Positions 1 through 9,263 of a DNA stretch of 64,000 nucleotides are shown here, piece after piece. The notes under the pieces were generated by a model that made no database searches, was not told the DNA's origin, and saw only the letters and a program-made list of their open reading frames with translations. The first letter of the stretch is position 1. Each line of letters begins with the position of its first letter. The stretch comes from Neobacillus sp. PS3-34. GTDB taxonomy: Bacteria > Bacillota > Bacilli > Bacillales > Cytobacillaceae. Made by a program: the position numbers and the translations under genes. The stretch spans positions 3,957,001-4,021,000 of the forward strand of contig NZ_CP133267.1 in the NCBI RefSeq assembly GCF_030915465.1, read 5' to 3'.

Positions 1-1
1 T

Positions 2-1023
2 TCAGCTGTGGAGGCTTGGAACCATGCACCTTCAGTTCATCCATTGTCGGCTTATGGCCACAAGGCGGAGGATTTGTTTTTCTTTGATACTGAAACAACT
101 GGCCTTGGCGGGGGAACAGGAAATACCATTTTTCTTCTTGGCTATGCAAGAGTAGATGGAGATGAACTTGTTTTACGCCAGCATATTTTGCCGAATCCAG
201 GGGCGGAGGTGCCCTTGTATCAGAGTTTTTTGGAAAAGGTGGATTATAAAACGCTTGTAACCTATAACGGAAAGTCATTTGACTGGCCACAGGTAAAGAC
301 GAGACATACCCTTATCAGAGAACACGTTCCTAAGCTCCCTTCCTTCGGTCATTTCGATTTATACCATGCTTCAAGAAGACTGTGGAAGCATAAATTAGAG
401 CGTATGAAATTGTCCATAGTTGAAAAAGAGGTTTTAGGGGTGGAAAGGATAGATGATATCCCTGGTTTTCTTGCCCCGATGATTTATTTTGACTTTATCG
501 AAAGTAAGCTGCCTGAAGGAATGCTAGGGATTTTAAAACATAATGAAATAGATATTCTTTCCCTCGTCAGCTTGTATACCCATTTAACCTTCCAGCTTTG
601 CAGTCTTGACCAGAATCAAACAAGAGAGGAATCCTTTGAAGTAGGCAGATGGTTTGCTTCATTAGGAGAGAAGGCAGAAGCCGAAAAGTTATTTGACACG
701 CTGGCTGAGGGGACTGATGATACCTCTCTCCAGGCAAAGCAGGCACTCGCATTCTCGAAAAAAAGGAGCGGAATTGGAAGAGAGCCTTGGAATTGTTTGT
801 TGAGACAGCAGAATCCGGCAGTTCCTATCTGTGCATGGAGGCATCCATTGAAGCTGCAAAGATTTATGAACATAAAGAAAAAAAAATAAACAAAGCGATT
901 GAATATACGAGTAAGGCTTTGGAAATTTATGAATCGAAGAAAAGTGACAACCAGGATTTCTATTCTGATGTTCTCAAAAGACGGGACAGGCTTGATCGAA
1001 AAAGCAAGAAAATTCGTGGGTAA
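2..1023 (+). CDS. yprB: YprB-like RNase H-fold exonuclease with TPR tail (5' partial, frameshifted)
   Basis: The 5' end lies outside the window. The N-terminal part has an RNase H-like/DnaQ-type exonuclease motif, FFFDTETTGL (DxE), followed by YNGKSFDWP and a conserved HNEIDILSL segment, as in B. subtilis YprB. From about base 640 the protein is helical and TPR-like. The reading frame breaks in a run of seven A at about 758-764. One extra A gives SKKKERNWKRALELFVETAE, and the frame then runs on to the stop at 1023. The break looks like a homopolymer error. YprB normally follows the helicase gene yprA, which would lie just upstream. The biological substrate is not known to me. Confidence 0.85.
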
Positions 1024-1221
1024 TCTCAGTTTTTGGACGAAAAAATGAGATTAATAGCAATTTTCAGCAAGATAATAAGTTTTGTAACAAAATTTTAATA
1101 ATTTTTCTTCAAAATTCCAGTATTTCCGTGTTGTTAATCGAAGAATCACAATGTAAAATGTTAAATTGTACGGTTTCAAAAAAACCATAAAAAACGATTA
1201 AAACACAATGGAGCTGGTAAT

Positions 1222-1317
1222 ATGTATAAAGCTATTTTGTTTTTATTCTTCATTGTCGTTTGTTTAACTGCAGTTCTTTTTACAAGCTTAAAAGACAGTT
1301 TTTATACAATGCTATAA
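1222..1317 (+). CDS. small putative membrane peptide (31 aa)
   Basis: A 31-codon ORF starts with ATG after a GGAGCTGG ribosome-binding-like sequence. It encodes one hydrophobic segment (residues about 4-21, AILFLFFIVVCLTAVLF) flanked by Lys3 and Lys24, so it resembles a single-pass membrane peptide. It lies in the 380-base gap between yprB and cotD, in which I see nothing else convincing. I do not recognise a family. It may be chance coding, but the RBS and composition favour a real small gene. Confidence 0.35.
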   Translation: MYKAILFLFFIVVCLTAVLFTSLKDSFYTML

Positions 1318-1402
1318 AAATAGGTATTTTCATTAGTACAAGAGTTTACCCTTCGACATAGGCTGTTAATGTAAACACAAAATATCGAAAGGGGAATTTT
1401 TT

Positions 1403-1788
1403 ATGTACTGTGGAACAAATATAATGCCTGCGGTTATCCATCCAACAAAATGCTGTGTGAACCACACCTTCTCAACAACGGTGGTTCCTCACATTCATCC
1501 ATCTCATACAACGACAGTAAATCATCATTTGTTTGAACACAAGCACTATTTTCCACAAACGCAATCACTGGCTAACGAGGTTTCCAACCAACAGTTTAAT
1601 TGCGGCCCAGGACCAGTTTCACCAGCTCCAGTTCCGCCTGTAGGACCAGGCTTTGGCCCGGGAATGGGTGGACCAGGATTCGGTCCAGGAATGGGTGGAC
1701 CAGGCTTTGGCCAGGCATGGGAGGACCAGGATTCGGCCCAGGAATGGGTGCGCCAGGATTCGGACCCGGACCTTATTGGGGAAGATAA
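1403..1788 (+). CDS. cotD: CotD-family inner spore coat protein with Gly-Pro-Phe repeat tail (frameshifted)
   Basis: Residues 1-65 match the CotD family: HPTKCCVNHTFSTTVVPHIH followed by His-rich HPSHTTTVNHHLFEHKHYFP. CotD is a structural protein of the inner spore coat. After residue 70 comes a tail of GPGFGPGMG units. The frame breaks in the repeat at about 1711, where one C is missing (TTTGGCCAGG for TTTGGCCCAGG). Restoring it continues the GPGFGPGMG pattern to the end GPYWGR at 1788, instead of an unrelated charged tail. RBS AAAGGGGAA precedes ATG 1403. A hairpin terminator follows at once. Sporulation control is expected from the family, but I did not identify a sigma-K promoter. Confidence 0.85.
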
Positions 1789-1794
1789 TTTCTG

Positions 1795-1822
1795 ACAAGG
1801 GCTAAAAGCCCTTGTTTTTTTT
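1795..1822 (+). terminator. Rho-independent terminator of cotD
   Basis: AAGGGCT-aaa-AGCCCTT perfect stem followed by eight T. Confidence 0.85.
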
Positions 1823-1895
1823 ATATTATAAGATATGCTTTTTTCATAAAAGTGTTTGTCCTTATACATCATTTTTGCAAAAAGAGGTGTTTGCC

Positions 1896-2453
1896 TTGAA
1901 GGTCCTTTCCATATCCGGCTATAAACCTTTTGAATTGGGAATATTTAAGAAAGACCACCCTTCCGTTTCATACATAAAAGCTGCGATCAAAAAAGAGCTC
2001 ATACCTATGCTTGAAGAAGGGCTTGAATGGGTATTAATCAGCGGGCAATTAGGAGTGGAGCTGTGGGCCGCAGAAACGGTCTTTGAACTTCAGGTGGATT
2101 ATCCAGACCTTAAGCTTGCCGTTATTACACCTTTTCTGGAGCAAGAATCCAAATGGAAGGATGATAATAAGGAATGGTACGAATCGGTTATAATCCAGGC
2201 TGATTTTGTTGATTCCGTTTCAAAAAAAACCTATGAAAAGCCGTGGCAGTTCAGGCTCAAAAACCAGTTCTTCATCGAGAAAAGTGATGCGCTTTTGTTA
2301 ATGTACGATCAGGAAAAAGAGGGAAGCCCGAAATTCATGTATGAAATGGCAATGCAGTATCAAAGTAAGCACTCTTATCATGTGAGGCTGATTACATTTT
2401 ATGACCTCCAAAATATTGTTGAAGAAGAAACTTTAAAGAACTATGAATTCTGA
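1896..2453 (+). CDS. ypsA: YpsA-like SLOG/DUF1273 family protein
   Basis: The product is 185 aa (B. subtilis YpsA is about 180 aa). It has a Rossmann-like SLOG fold with [13 protein letters not shown] at the N-terminus, a glycine motif [14 protein letters not shown] (residues about 49-62) and a C-terminal [19 protein letters not shown] segment. SLOG proteins bind nucleotide-like ligands, and YpsA of B. subtilis and staphylococci influences cell division. I chose TTG 1896 because AAGAGGTG lies 8-9 bases upstream and homology begins there; the open frame extends further upstream without homology. gpsB, another division gene, follows directly. Confidence 0.85.
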   Translation: MKVLSISGYKPFELGIFKKDHPSVSYIKAAIKKELIPMLEEGLEWVLISGQLGVELWAAETVFELQVDYPDLKLAVITPFLEQESKWKDDNKEWYESVIIQADFVDSVSKKTYEKPWQFRLKNQFFIEKSDALLLMYDQEKEGSPKFMYEMAMQYQSKHSYHVRLITFYDLQNIVEEETLKNYEF

Positions 2454-2594
2454 AATATGGAATGACCCCTTTTTTTCGGCATATAATGAAAAGTATTAAA
2501 TATCTTAAAAAGATAAACGAAGAAAAATTGACAAAACCAATTATTTTTGAAAAAATAATAGGTAATGATTGGCGAAATACTGAGGTGATTTAAA

Positions 2595-2897
2595 ATGCTG
2601 TCTGACAAAGTGAAATTAACAGCTAAGGATATTTTAGAAAAAGAATTTAAATCCGGCATGCGCGGATACAAGCCTGAAGATGTGGATAAGTTCCTCGATT
2701 TCATTATTAAAGATTATGAAACATTCCATCAGGAAATTGATGACCTGCAACAGGAAAACCTTCGCTTGAGAAAACAGCTGGAGGATGCATCAAGGCGTCA
2801 GCCTGCTGCACAGTCAGCTGGAACAACCAATTTTGATATTCTTAAACGCTTATCAAATCTTGAAAAACATGTTTTTGGCAATAAGTTATATGATTGA
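2595..2897 (+). CDS. gpsB: cell division protein GpsB
   Basis: This 100-aa DivIVA-like protein has the N-terminal membrane-binding domain with the conserved [13 protein letters not shown] segment (residues about 23-35). A coiled coil ([17 protein letters not shown]) follows, then a short linker and a C-terminal trimerisation helix [17 protein letters not shown]. GpsB is an adaptor that shuttles penicillin-binding proteins between the lateral wall and the septum. RBS GAGGTGA lies before ATG 2595. Its position between ypsA and rnpB matches B. subtilis. Confidence 0.95.
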   Translation: MLSDKVKLTAKDILEKEFKSGMRGYKPEDVDKFLDFIIKDYETFHQEIDDLQQENLRLRKQLEDASRRQPAAQSAGTTNFDILKRLSNLEKHVFGNKLYD

Positions 2898-2929
2898 CAT
2901 CTTGTGCCGGTATTTCCTTTTTTATACCA

Positions 2930-2958
2930 TTGCTTAGGCACGGAAAAATACATATAAT
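2930..2958 (+). promoter_or_regulatory. sigma-A promoter of rnpB
   Basis: TTGCTT (2930-2935), a 17-base spacer and TATAAT (2953-2958). The predicted start, about 2965-2967, coincides with the 5' end of the RNase P RNA helix P1. Confidence 0.75.
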
Positions 2959-2966
2959 AAAAAAGT

Positions 2967-3382
2967 GTTAATTGCGTTCGGGTAATTGCTGCAGCGGAGC
3001 TTTTGCAAAGCTGTTGAGGAAAGTCCATGCTCGCACAGGCTGAGATGCCTGTAGTGTTCGTGCCTGGCGAAATCATAAGCCAGGGCAGCCGAGTCATCGG
3101 CTGACGGCCGGGAAAATACCTAAGTCCTTTGGGATATGGTATGAATACCTATAAAAGTGCCACAGTGACGTAGCCTTTCCAGAAATGGAAAGGGTGGAAC
3201 GAGGTAAACCCCACGAGCGAGAAACCCAAATAATGGTAGGGGCACCTTCCTAGAGGAATTCAACGAAGGGAAGGACAGGTTCTTTGGAGCCTGTAGATAG
3301 ATGATTACCACCTATGTACGAGACTTTATCGTCGTTTGCAGTACGCTGGTACAGAACATGGCTTACAGAACGTAATTAATGT
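2967..3382 (+). ncRNA. rnpB: RNase P RNA, Bacillus type B
   Basis: This is the catalytic RNA of RNase P, which removes tRNA 5' leaders. Universally conserved blocks are present: GAGGAAAGTCCATGCTCGC near the 5' end, AGTGCCACAGTGACG, GTGGAACG-GGTAAACCCC, GAGCGAGAAACCCAAA and, near the 3' end, GTACAGAACATGGCTTACAG. The terminal arms TTAATTGCGTTC and GAACGTAATTAA pair to form P1 with one G-U. The order of elements is that of the type B RNA. Its position between gpsB and ypsC matches B. subtilis. Confidence 0.97.
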
Positions 3383-3403
3383 TATTTTAATGTTTGGGAT
3401 TAA

Positions 3404-3432
3404 CGGCTCTCCTGACTGGGAGGGCTTTTTGT
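3404..3432 (+). terminator. terminator of rnpB
   Basis: GCTCTCC-tgactg-GGAGGGC stem (one G-U) followed by TTTTTGTTTT. Confidence 0.8.
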
Positions 3433-3515
3433 TTTAAATTCAATATACTTTGGAAATTCTTCATACAACTGTTATTCTATATATAACTAAAGACACTACA
3501 TACAAGGGTGAAATA

Positions 3516-4661
3516 ATGGGAAAATATCAAATAATCGCAACCGCCGCTATGGGCCTTGAAGCTCTTGTGGCAAAAGAGGTTCGCGCTCTCGGCTACGAAT
3601 GTGAAGTAGAAAATGGAAAAGTGATTTTTGAAGGAGATGAGAGTGCAATTGCCCGCGCCAATTTATGGTTGAGGACGGCAGACAGGATAAAAATCAAAGT
3701 CGGAGAATTTAAGGCCTATACCTTTGATGAATTATTTGAAAAAACTAAAGCTCTGCCCTGGGAAAAATACATCCCAGAGGATGCTGAGTTTCCTGTGATC
3801 GGGAAGTCCGTAAAATCCAAGCTTTTCAGTGTATCTGACTGTCAGGCGATTGTAAAAAAAGCAGTTGTTGAAAGTCTGAAACAACATTATAAAAGGAACG
3901 GCTGGTTTGAAGAAACTGGCGCCCTTTACAGAATTGAAGTTGCGCTTTTAAAGGATGTTGCGACAATTACCATCGACGCCAGCGGCCATGGTCTCCACAA
4001 AAGGGGTTATCGCATAGACCAGGGGGAGGCACCTTTGAAAGAAACATTGGCAGCCGCTCTTGTTATGCTTACCAATTGGGCACCTGAACGGCCGTTTATC
4101 GATCCATTTTGTGGTTCGGGTACCATACCGATTGAAGCAGCCATGATTGGGCAGAATATCGCTCCAGGCTTTAACCGTGAATTTGTATCGGAAGGATGGG
4201 GATGGATTCCAGAAAAAGTATGGGATAATGCCCGCATTGAAGCAGAAGATCTTGCGAATTATGACCAGCCGATTGATATAACAGGCACAGACATCGACCA
4301 CCGCATGGTTAATATCGCAACCGAAAACGCATTTGAGGCTGGCTTTGGAGATTTAATTTCCTTTAAACAGATGCAGGTAAAAGATATTACAACAAAAAAA
4401 GAATATGGAGTGATTGTCGGCAATCCCCCATATGGTGAACGCCTTGGCGATAAAAAGGCAGTCGAACATATGTATAAAGAGATGGGCCAGGCTTTTGAAA
4501 AGCTGGATACATGGTCTGTATACATTATGACTTCAAACGAACAATTCGAGCAATTTTATGGAAAACCTGCAACAAAGAAAAGAAAGCTCTTTAACGGCTT
4601 CATCCGAACCGACCTATATCAATACTGGGGAAAAAAACCGCCGAGAAATCATAACGAATAA
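3516..4661 (+). CDS. ypsC: THUMP-domain 23S rRNA N2-guanine methyltransferase (RlmL/YpsC family)
   Basis: The product is 381 aa (B. subtilis YpsC is about 385). A THUMP RNA-binding domain occupies residues 1-155, followed by a UPF0020-type methyltransferase domain with FIDPFCGSGTIPIEAA (SAM binding, about 193-208) and the catalytic NPPYGERL motif (about 307-314). The family methylates N2 of a guanine in 23S rRNA. I chose ATG 3516 because AAGGGTGA lies 7 bases upstream and the conserved start KYQIIATAAMGLE follows; the frame is open upstream but without homology. Confidence 0.92.
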   Translation: MGKYQIIATAAMGLEALVAKEVRALGYECEVENGKVIFEGDESAIARANLWLRTADRIKIKVGEFKAYTFDELFEKTKALPWEKYIPEDAEFPVIGKSVKSKLFSVSDCQAIVKKAVVESLKQHYKRNGWFEETGALYRIEVALLKDVATITIDASGHGLHKRGYRIDQGEAPLKETLAAALVMLTNWAPERPFIDPFCGSGTIPIEAAMIGQNIAPGFNREFVSEGWGWIPEKVWDNARIEAEDLANYDQPIDITGTDIDHRMVNIATENAFEAGFGDLISFKQMQVKDITTKKEYGVIVGNPPYGERLGDKKAVEHMYKEMGQAFEKLDTWSVYIMTSNEQFEQFYGKPATKKRKLFNGFIRTDLYQYWGKKPPRNHNE

Positions 4662-4808
4662 AAAATTAAATTTTTGATTACAAAGCATAAACTTTGCCAT
4701 TCCTGAATAAAATACGTTTATTACTTAGGTTCTTTTCTAATACGATGTTGCTGAACGCAGCATAGTAAAATGTGAAAACAGCCACTACTAATGGACGGAG
4801 GGATGGCA

Positions 4809-4979
4809 ATGAATCAATCTAGTCTTAATTTTGCCATGATTTCTAAAGCACTAAGCGTTTCGATGGATGCTCTCAGACATGCACAGGGTCCAAAGGAATC
4901 TGCAATGCAAAAACTTATAAGCGCCCATAAAGAAATGCATCAGGCATTGTCATTTGCATCAGGGGTTAACACAAAGTAA
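4809..4979 (+). CDS. small hypothetical protein (56 aa)
   Basis: The start ATG 4809 was chosen because CGGAGGG lies about 7 bases upstream; two earlier in-frame ATGs are badly spaced. The product is helical and begins MNQSSLNFAMISKALSVSMD, with SAMQKLISAHKEMHQAL near the end. There is no signal peptide or membrane segment. I do not recognise the family. It stands alone between ypsC and ypvA. Confidence 0.55.
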   Translation: MNQSSLNFAMISKALSVSMDALRHAQGPKESAMQKLISAHKEMHQALSFASGVNTK

Positions 4980-5048
4980 TTTGGGATTTTGCAAGAAATA
5001 GATAATGGATCGTGTCAGCTTTTCTTTTTTTGTTTAGACCCCCCATCC

Positions 5049-5125
5049 TTGACAGTTACCGTGGTTGGGTTAAAATAGAATGATTGACTCTAAAAAATAA
5101 AAGCGCCTATTTGGTCGCTTTTTTG
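5049..5125 (+). promoter_or_regulatory. promoter closely followed by a terminator hairpin
   Basis: TTGACA (5049-5054), a 16-base spacer and TAAAAT (5071-5076) form a good sigma-A promoter. About 20 bases further on, a hairpin AAAGCGCC/GGTCGCTTT followed by TTTTTT (5098-5125) resembles a Rho-independent terminator. The only ORF between them is six codons (ATG at about 5080). This could be attenuation upstream of ypvA, a very short RNA, or the terminator of the preceding gene. Confidence 0.4.
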
Positions 5126-5219
5126 CGCTTAAATATATCAAACTCCTGCCGCAGTAAAGGTTAGGTTTAAGTCCTGCCCGCGGCATTTTCGTACTTATTT
5201 ATTTTAATGGAGGAATGAA

Positions 5220-7144
5220 ATGCAGAACCGGATGCCTTTTACTATCGATAAAACAGAATCTTTTTACGACCGCCTTGGCGAATGGATTGGAGATGTTTTT
5301 TACGATCTATTGCCTGAGGAAGGCTTTGAAGTAAGGGACGAACAGATTTATATGGCGTTCCAGCTTGAAAAAGCATTTAAGGAAAAGAAAGTAATGTTCG
5401 CAGAGGCTGGAGTAGGGACCGGTAAAACGCTGGTTTATCTGCTTTACGCTGTTTGTTATGCCAGGTATATGAATAAACCAGCAATCATTACTTGTGCAGA
5501 TGAAACACTAATCGAACAGCTGGTGAAAAAAGAAGGAGATATCGCCAAGCTTGAGAAAGCGCTGGGATTGAAAATAGATGTGAGGCTTGCTAAATCAAGA
5601 GACCAATATCTTTGCTTGAAAAAACTTGATACGGCTGTGGAATCAAGTGATTTTGAAGGGTATGGGGATATATTTGATGAATTGCCAAATTTTGTCCACA
5701 AAGGCGGTACAATGCAGACGTTTGAAAAGTATGGCGACAGGCGGGATTATTCCCATTTGACTAATGAACAATGGAGCCAAATTGGATGGGATGAGCTGCA
5801 GGATTGTTTTACATGTGATAAACGCCATCGCTGCGGACAAACACTGCATCGCGAATATTACAGGAGCTCAGCAGACCTCATCATTTGTTCCCACGACTTT
5901 TATATGGAGCATGTCTGGACAAAAGAATCCAGAAAGAGGGAAGGCCAGCTTACCCTGCTACCGGACCATTCCTGTGTAGTGTTTGATGAAGGGCATCTTC
6001 TTGAATATGCTGCCCAAAAGGCATTGAGCTACCGCTTCACGGAACAAACGCTTGAGGCGTTGCTCACAAGATTGCTGGAAAACGATGTTCGCGATAAAAC
6101 TCTATATACCATTGAAGAAGCACTTCTGGAGAATGAGCGGTTCTTTTCATTGTTAGACCAGGCATCTTCTAAGGAAAAAGGATCGGAAAAAAAACTGATT
6201 GAAAAGAATTCCATGCTTTTAAAGCAGGGGAGAAAGCTTTATCAAATTCTTCAATCGCTGGAAGAGGAATTGGTTTTTGATAGTGAAATGTATGTGATCA
6301 ATGAGTACGACTTGAAAATAGTCGAGGAATATCTGGAACAAATCGTTTACTCGCTTTCTTTATTCCTGCAAACTATGAATGGCATCACCTGGTTTGAAGA
6401 TGTGTCAGGTGAGAGAACGCTTGTAATCATGCCGAAAATGGTAGAAGAAGTTATGAAGGAACAGGTTTTTTCCCAACAGAAACCATTTATTTTTTCTTGG
6501 CGACGCTATCTGAGGAACAATCTTTCGAGTATATGGCCACAAGCCTTGGTATAGAGGATTATCTCTCGTTTACCGTTTCTTCTCCTTTTGAATACGAGGA
6601 AAAGATGGAGCTGCATCTACCCCGTTTTAAAAATAGTGATGTGAAAGAGAAGATCGCATATACGACTCGCAAAATTCAAAAGACAGAAGGCAGGGCGCTG
6701 GTACTTGCTAATAGTATGGAAGAACTGAATGAATTGAAAAAAATGTTACCCCAGGAATTTAATTTTCCTGTCTATTTTGAAGGCGATGCGGAAATTAGTA
6801 CGTTGGTTTCACGGTTCCAAAACGAGGAGCAGGCTGTCCTTTGTGCCGTCCATTTATGGGAGGGACTCGACATCCCTGGAAGGTCACTCGAAAACGTGAT
6901 TATTTTCTCGCTGCCATTTCCACCAAATGATCCTGTTTTCAGAGCGAAAAGAGAAGGGGCAGACGACGCATTTGCACAGGTCGATCTTCCGTATATGCTT
7001 CTCCGTCTGCGCCAGGGAGTTGGCAGGCTGATTAGAAGCCATGAAGACCAGGGCTTTGTCCATATTTTATTGGATGCCGATATTCAGGAAGAGGTATTAA
7101 CTAAAGTTAAAGCCGTTCTGCCGGTTGAACCAGTAACTCAATAA
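5220..7144 (+). CDS. ypvA: DinG/XPD-family ATP-dependent DNA helicase YpvA (frameshifted)
   Basis: This is a superfamily 2 Fe-S helicase of about 641 aa. Walker A is EAGVGTGKTLVYLL (residues about 61-75). Cysteines at YLCLKK and DCFTCDKRHRCG are placed like the XPD/DinG iron-sulfur cluster ligands. The DEAH-type box is VFDEGHLLEYAAQ, and motif VI is RQGVGRLIRS near the C-terminus. The frame breaks at about 6497, where one base is missing after TTTTTCTT; restoring it gives FSSATLSEEQSFEYMA and joins both halves. RBS GGAGGAATGAA precedes ATG 5220. A bidirectional terminator follows. Confidence 0.9.
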
Positions 7145-7149
7145 GATAA

Positions 7150-7201
7150 AAAAAACGGTCCGTTTAAGGAGATATTACTCCTTATAGGGACCGTTTTTTT
7201 G
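7150..7201. terminator. bidirectional terminator between ypvA and the DUF59 gene
   Basis: A long stem, ACGGTCC...AAGGAG/CTCCTT...GGGACCGT, is flanked by A-rich and T-rich runs, so it can serve both convergent genes. Confidence 0.85.
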
Positions 7202-7504
7202 TTAACCTCTTAATAATCTCATACCCTCTGGCGTCATCATTTCCGGAGTCCATGCAGGCTCCCAAACGAGCTCTACCTCTGCACTCGTAATTCCCGTAAT
7301 CTCCAAAATACAGTATTTCACTCCGCTTACTATACTGTCATGGAGCGGACAGCCAGGCGTTGTCAGAGTCATTGTTACATTGGCGGCACCTGCTTTATTG
7401 ACATTTATACTATATATCAGTCCTAAATCGACGACGTTGATATTCAATTCAGGATCATACACATTTTTTAATTGCTCTCGAATCATTTCTTCTGTTATAC
7501 CCAT
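7202..7504 (-). CDS. DUF59/MIP18-family iron-sulfur assembly protein
   Basis: This 100-aa protein has the family signature: YDPELNINVVDLGLIYSI (about 16-33), MTLTTPGCPLHDSI with the conserved Cys (about 46-59), and a terminal VWEPAWTPEMMTPEGMR. Members (SufT, PaaD, YitW-like) assist maturation of Fe-S proteins. It is the last gene of a minus-strand run with the membrane protein, two DUF2249 genes and the regulator, next to norZ. This suggests it helps assemble or repair metal centres under NO stress or oxygen limitation (inference). Confidence 0.85.
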   Translation of the reverse strand: MGITEEMIREQLKNVYDPELNINVVDLGLIYSINVNKAGAANVTMTLTTPGCPLHDSIVSGVKYCILEITGITSAEVELVWEPAWTPEMMTPEGMRLLRG

Positions 7505-7526
7505 TTAATACACCCCATTAATTTTA

Positions 7527-8771
7527 TTATTTTCTTATCACATTGAGAAGGATAAATACGATCAAGACGAAAGTGCAGGAAACTAAAAACTGGCCAAAAT
7601 TGAATAGGTGAGCATTTCTTATTACCAGAGAGGTAAAAACCAGCAATACCCCGAGTACAAAAATGCTAAAAAGAGGTATGGCCGTTTTTTCATTCATCAT
7701 TTCTTTTAGGGAAGGGACTGCCCTTTTCCCTATTTCCTTGCTGTATTTGTGTGTCCACCATAAGAAGGGAATAATCTTGTAAAGGTAGCCAAGAATGCTT
7801 AAGGCAATCCATAAAAAAATATATACATAAATAATTGGTCCCAACAACTCTCCTGGATTGCTGCTCCATAAACACAGAAATGCGGCTAAATGGATAGCGG
7901 CTCCGAACCCGATTGCAAGGATAGCTACTGAAAATGGTTTATCGAGCTTCTTTTTAAGTCTTTTTTTCAATATGGCTGCAACATGCCAGGCGAATAAAAG
8001 AAATCCAGTAAAAAGAAAGGCAAAACCGACTTTTGCTTCTGATGTATTTGCGGTAAAAAAGGAAATTAGCGTAATCGCTATACCCGCTGAATAAAACATG
8101 AATACATATTTTGCATGCTTCATCGAAAACCCGTGCGACAACGAAAACATCGGTACCATCTTGTATGAAAACCCAAAAATTAACAGGGTAAACCAGCCTG
8201 CTAAACCTAATAGTAGATGGCTTTTAAAGAGCGCCTGATAATCGCAGGACATAAAACCTGTTTTCAAGCTGTAAACAAGAATTAGTCCCAGTGAAATCGT
8301 AAACAACAGGCAAAGGAGTGCAGTACCGACAAAAAGAGTAAGGATGTTTGGCTTTGCCTGAGACTTTAAGGTCATTACCATTTGAAACACAAACATCCCT
8401 ATTCCTATGATTGTTAACACTCCAGGTATAAGTGCTTTATGCGGTGCGTAAAATAGCGCGGCAGCAAACAGAGATATACCAAGAGAAGTGAAGGCATACT
8501 GGATACAACCAAATTTTTCACTCCAAATGGGCGTGAGAAAGGCAACCGGAACAAGCTGGTACATAGCACCCATCGCTCCCATCAATGCCCAGCCAAGGAT
8601 GAATAAATGGGCAGCCGACCAGACAGCAGGGATTCTAAAAACTCCTTCAGCCATTAACCCACCATTAAAAAGAAGAATGAATTGAGATAGGATGAGAGCT
8701 GCCTGGCTAAAAAGAATAAATGAAAAGGGAAGTTTTATATTGGTTTCATTGCCCAATTTTTGCGGAAGCAT
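7527..8771 (-). CDS. polytopic membrane protein, haem-copper oxidase subunit I-like
   Basis: This 414-aa integral membrane protein has about 12 predicted helices. Histidines sit in helix contexts typical of haem-copper oxidase/NO reductase relatives: AAHLFILGWALMGAMGAM (about 52-69) and KSHLLLGLAGWFTLLIFG (about 184-201). It lacks the complete ligand set of a catalytic subunit I, so I do not call it an oxidase. Similar proteins are annotated as subunit I-like or NnrS-like and occur beside NO reductase genes. It is co-oriented with DUF59, two DUF2249 genes and a Crp/Fnr regulator. A haem/NO-related membrane role is an inference. Confidence 0.65.
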   Translation of the reverse strand: MLPQKLGNETNIKLPFSFILFSQAALILSQFILLFNGGLMAEGVFRIPAVWSAAHLFILGWALMGAMGAMYQLVPVAFLTPIWSEKFGCIQYAFTSLGISLFAAALFYAPHKALIPGVLTIIGIGMFVFQMVMTLKSQAKPNILTLFVGTALLCLLFTISLGLILVYSLKTGFMSCDYQALFKSHLLLGLAGWFTLLIFGFSYKMVPMFSLSHGFSMKHAKYVFMFYSAGIAITLISFFTANTSEAKVGFAFLFTGFLLFAWHVAAILKKRLKKKLDKPFSVAILAIGFGAAIHLAAFLCLWSSNPGELLGPIIYVYIFLWIALSILGYLYKIIPFLWWTHKYSKEIGKRAVPSLKEMMNEKTAIPLFSIFVLGVLLVFTSLVIRNAHLFNFGQFLVSCTFVLIVFILLNVIRK

Positions 8772-8785
8772 GTGATTTCACCTTC

Positions 8786-8992
8786 TTACCGGAAGATTTC
8801 AATTTTAAAACTTCCGTCGTGTTGTGGTTCTGTCCGATGCTGAAAGCCTAATTCATCTAGCTGTTCATAAAGGAACATTGGCCTTCTGTCGTTAAATATC
8901 GTTAAGATGCCATTTGAATCCATCTTTTCAAGTGCTTCTAACGTCCTCATCATTGGCTGTGGCGGTTCCAGTCCTCTATTATCCAAAATCAT
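8786..8992 (-). CDS. DUF2249-domain protein (A)
   Basis: This 68-aa single-domain protein has the family start LDNRGLEPPQPMMRTLEALE and the core GILTIFNDRRPMFLYEQLDELG. DUF2249 has a TusA/SirA-like fold and is repeatedly found with denitrification and NO-response genes; its biochemical role is unsettled. The start overlaps the stop of the upstream DUF2249 gene in an ATGA, so the two are translationally coupled. The conserved Pro-Pro near the N-terminus is at the TusA-like loop, but there is no TusA catalytic Cys. Confidence 0.85.
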   Translation of the reverse strand: MILDNRGLEPPQPMMRTLEALEKMDSNGILTIFNDRRPMFLYEQLDELGFQHRTEPQHDGSFKIEIFR

Positions 8993-9231
8993 GATACATT
9001 CTCCCTTTTGGTAAAAATAACCTTCCAGTGTTTTTTCTCCAGTTCTTCCAATTCATAAGTAAATCCCTTTGCTTTCATTACTGCAAATAATGGGACAGGT
9101 TTGAATGGGGCGTGGAGAATGAATACATCTTCTCCTTTTAAGCCAGATATTGCCTCCATAATTTTTTGGAAGGGTTCAAGTTTGTTTGTTATATCCTCAC
9201 GAACGTCCAACTCAATGATCTTATGATCCAT
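8989..9231 (-). CDS. DUF2249-domain protein (B)
   Basis: This is an 80-aa DUF2249 relative with KIIELDVREDI at the start and GEDVFILHAPFKPVPLFAVM in the core. I chose ATG 9231, five codons inside the longest frame, because GGGAGAG is correctly spaced before it. It precedes and overlaps DUF2249 A, and follows the Crp/Fnr gene by about 30 bases, so the regulator, the two DUF2249 genes, the membrane protein and DUF59 probably form one operon. Confidence 0.82.
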   Translation of the reverse strand: MDHKIIELDVREDITNKLEPFQKIMEAISGLKGEDVFILHAPFKPVPLFAVMKAKGFTYELEELEKKHWKVIFTKRENVS

Positions 9232-9263
9232 TACAATCTCTCCCATTCTATATTCTGAAATTT

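Noticed and set aside
1630..1780. short direct repeats that might be a CRISPR-like array
   Set aside because: They are in-frame codons for GPGFGPGMG in cotD and lack unique spacers of constant size.
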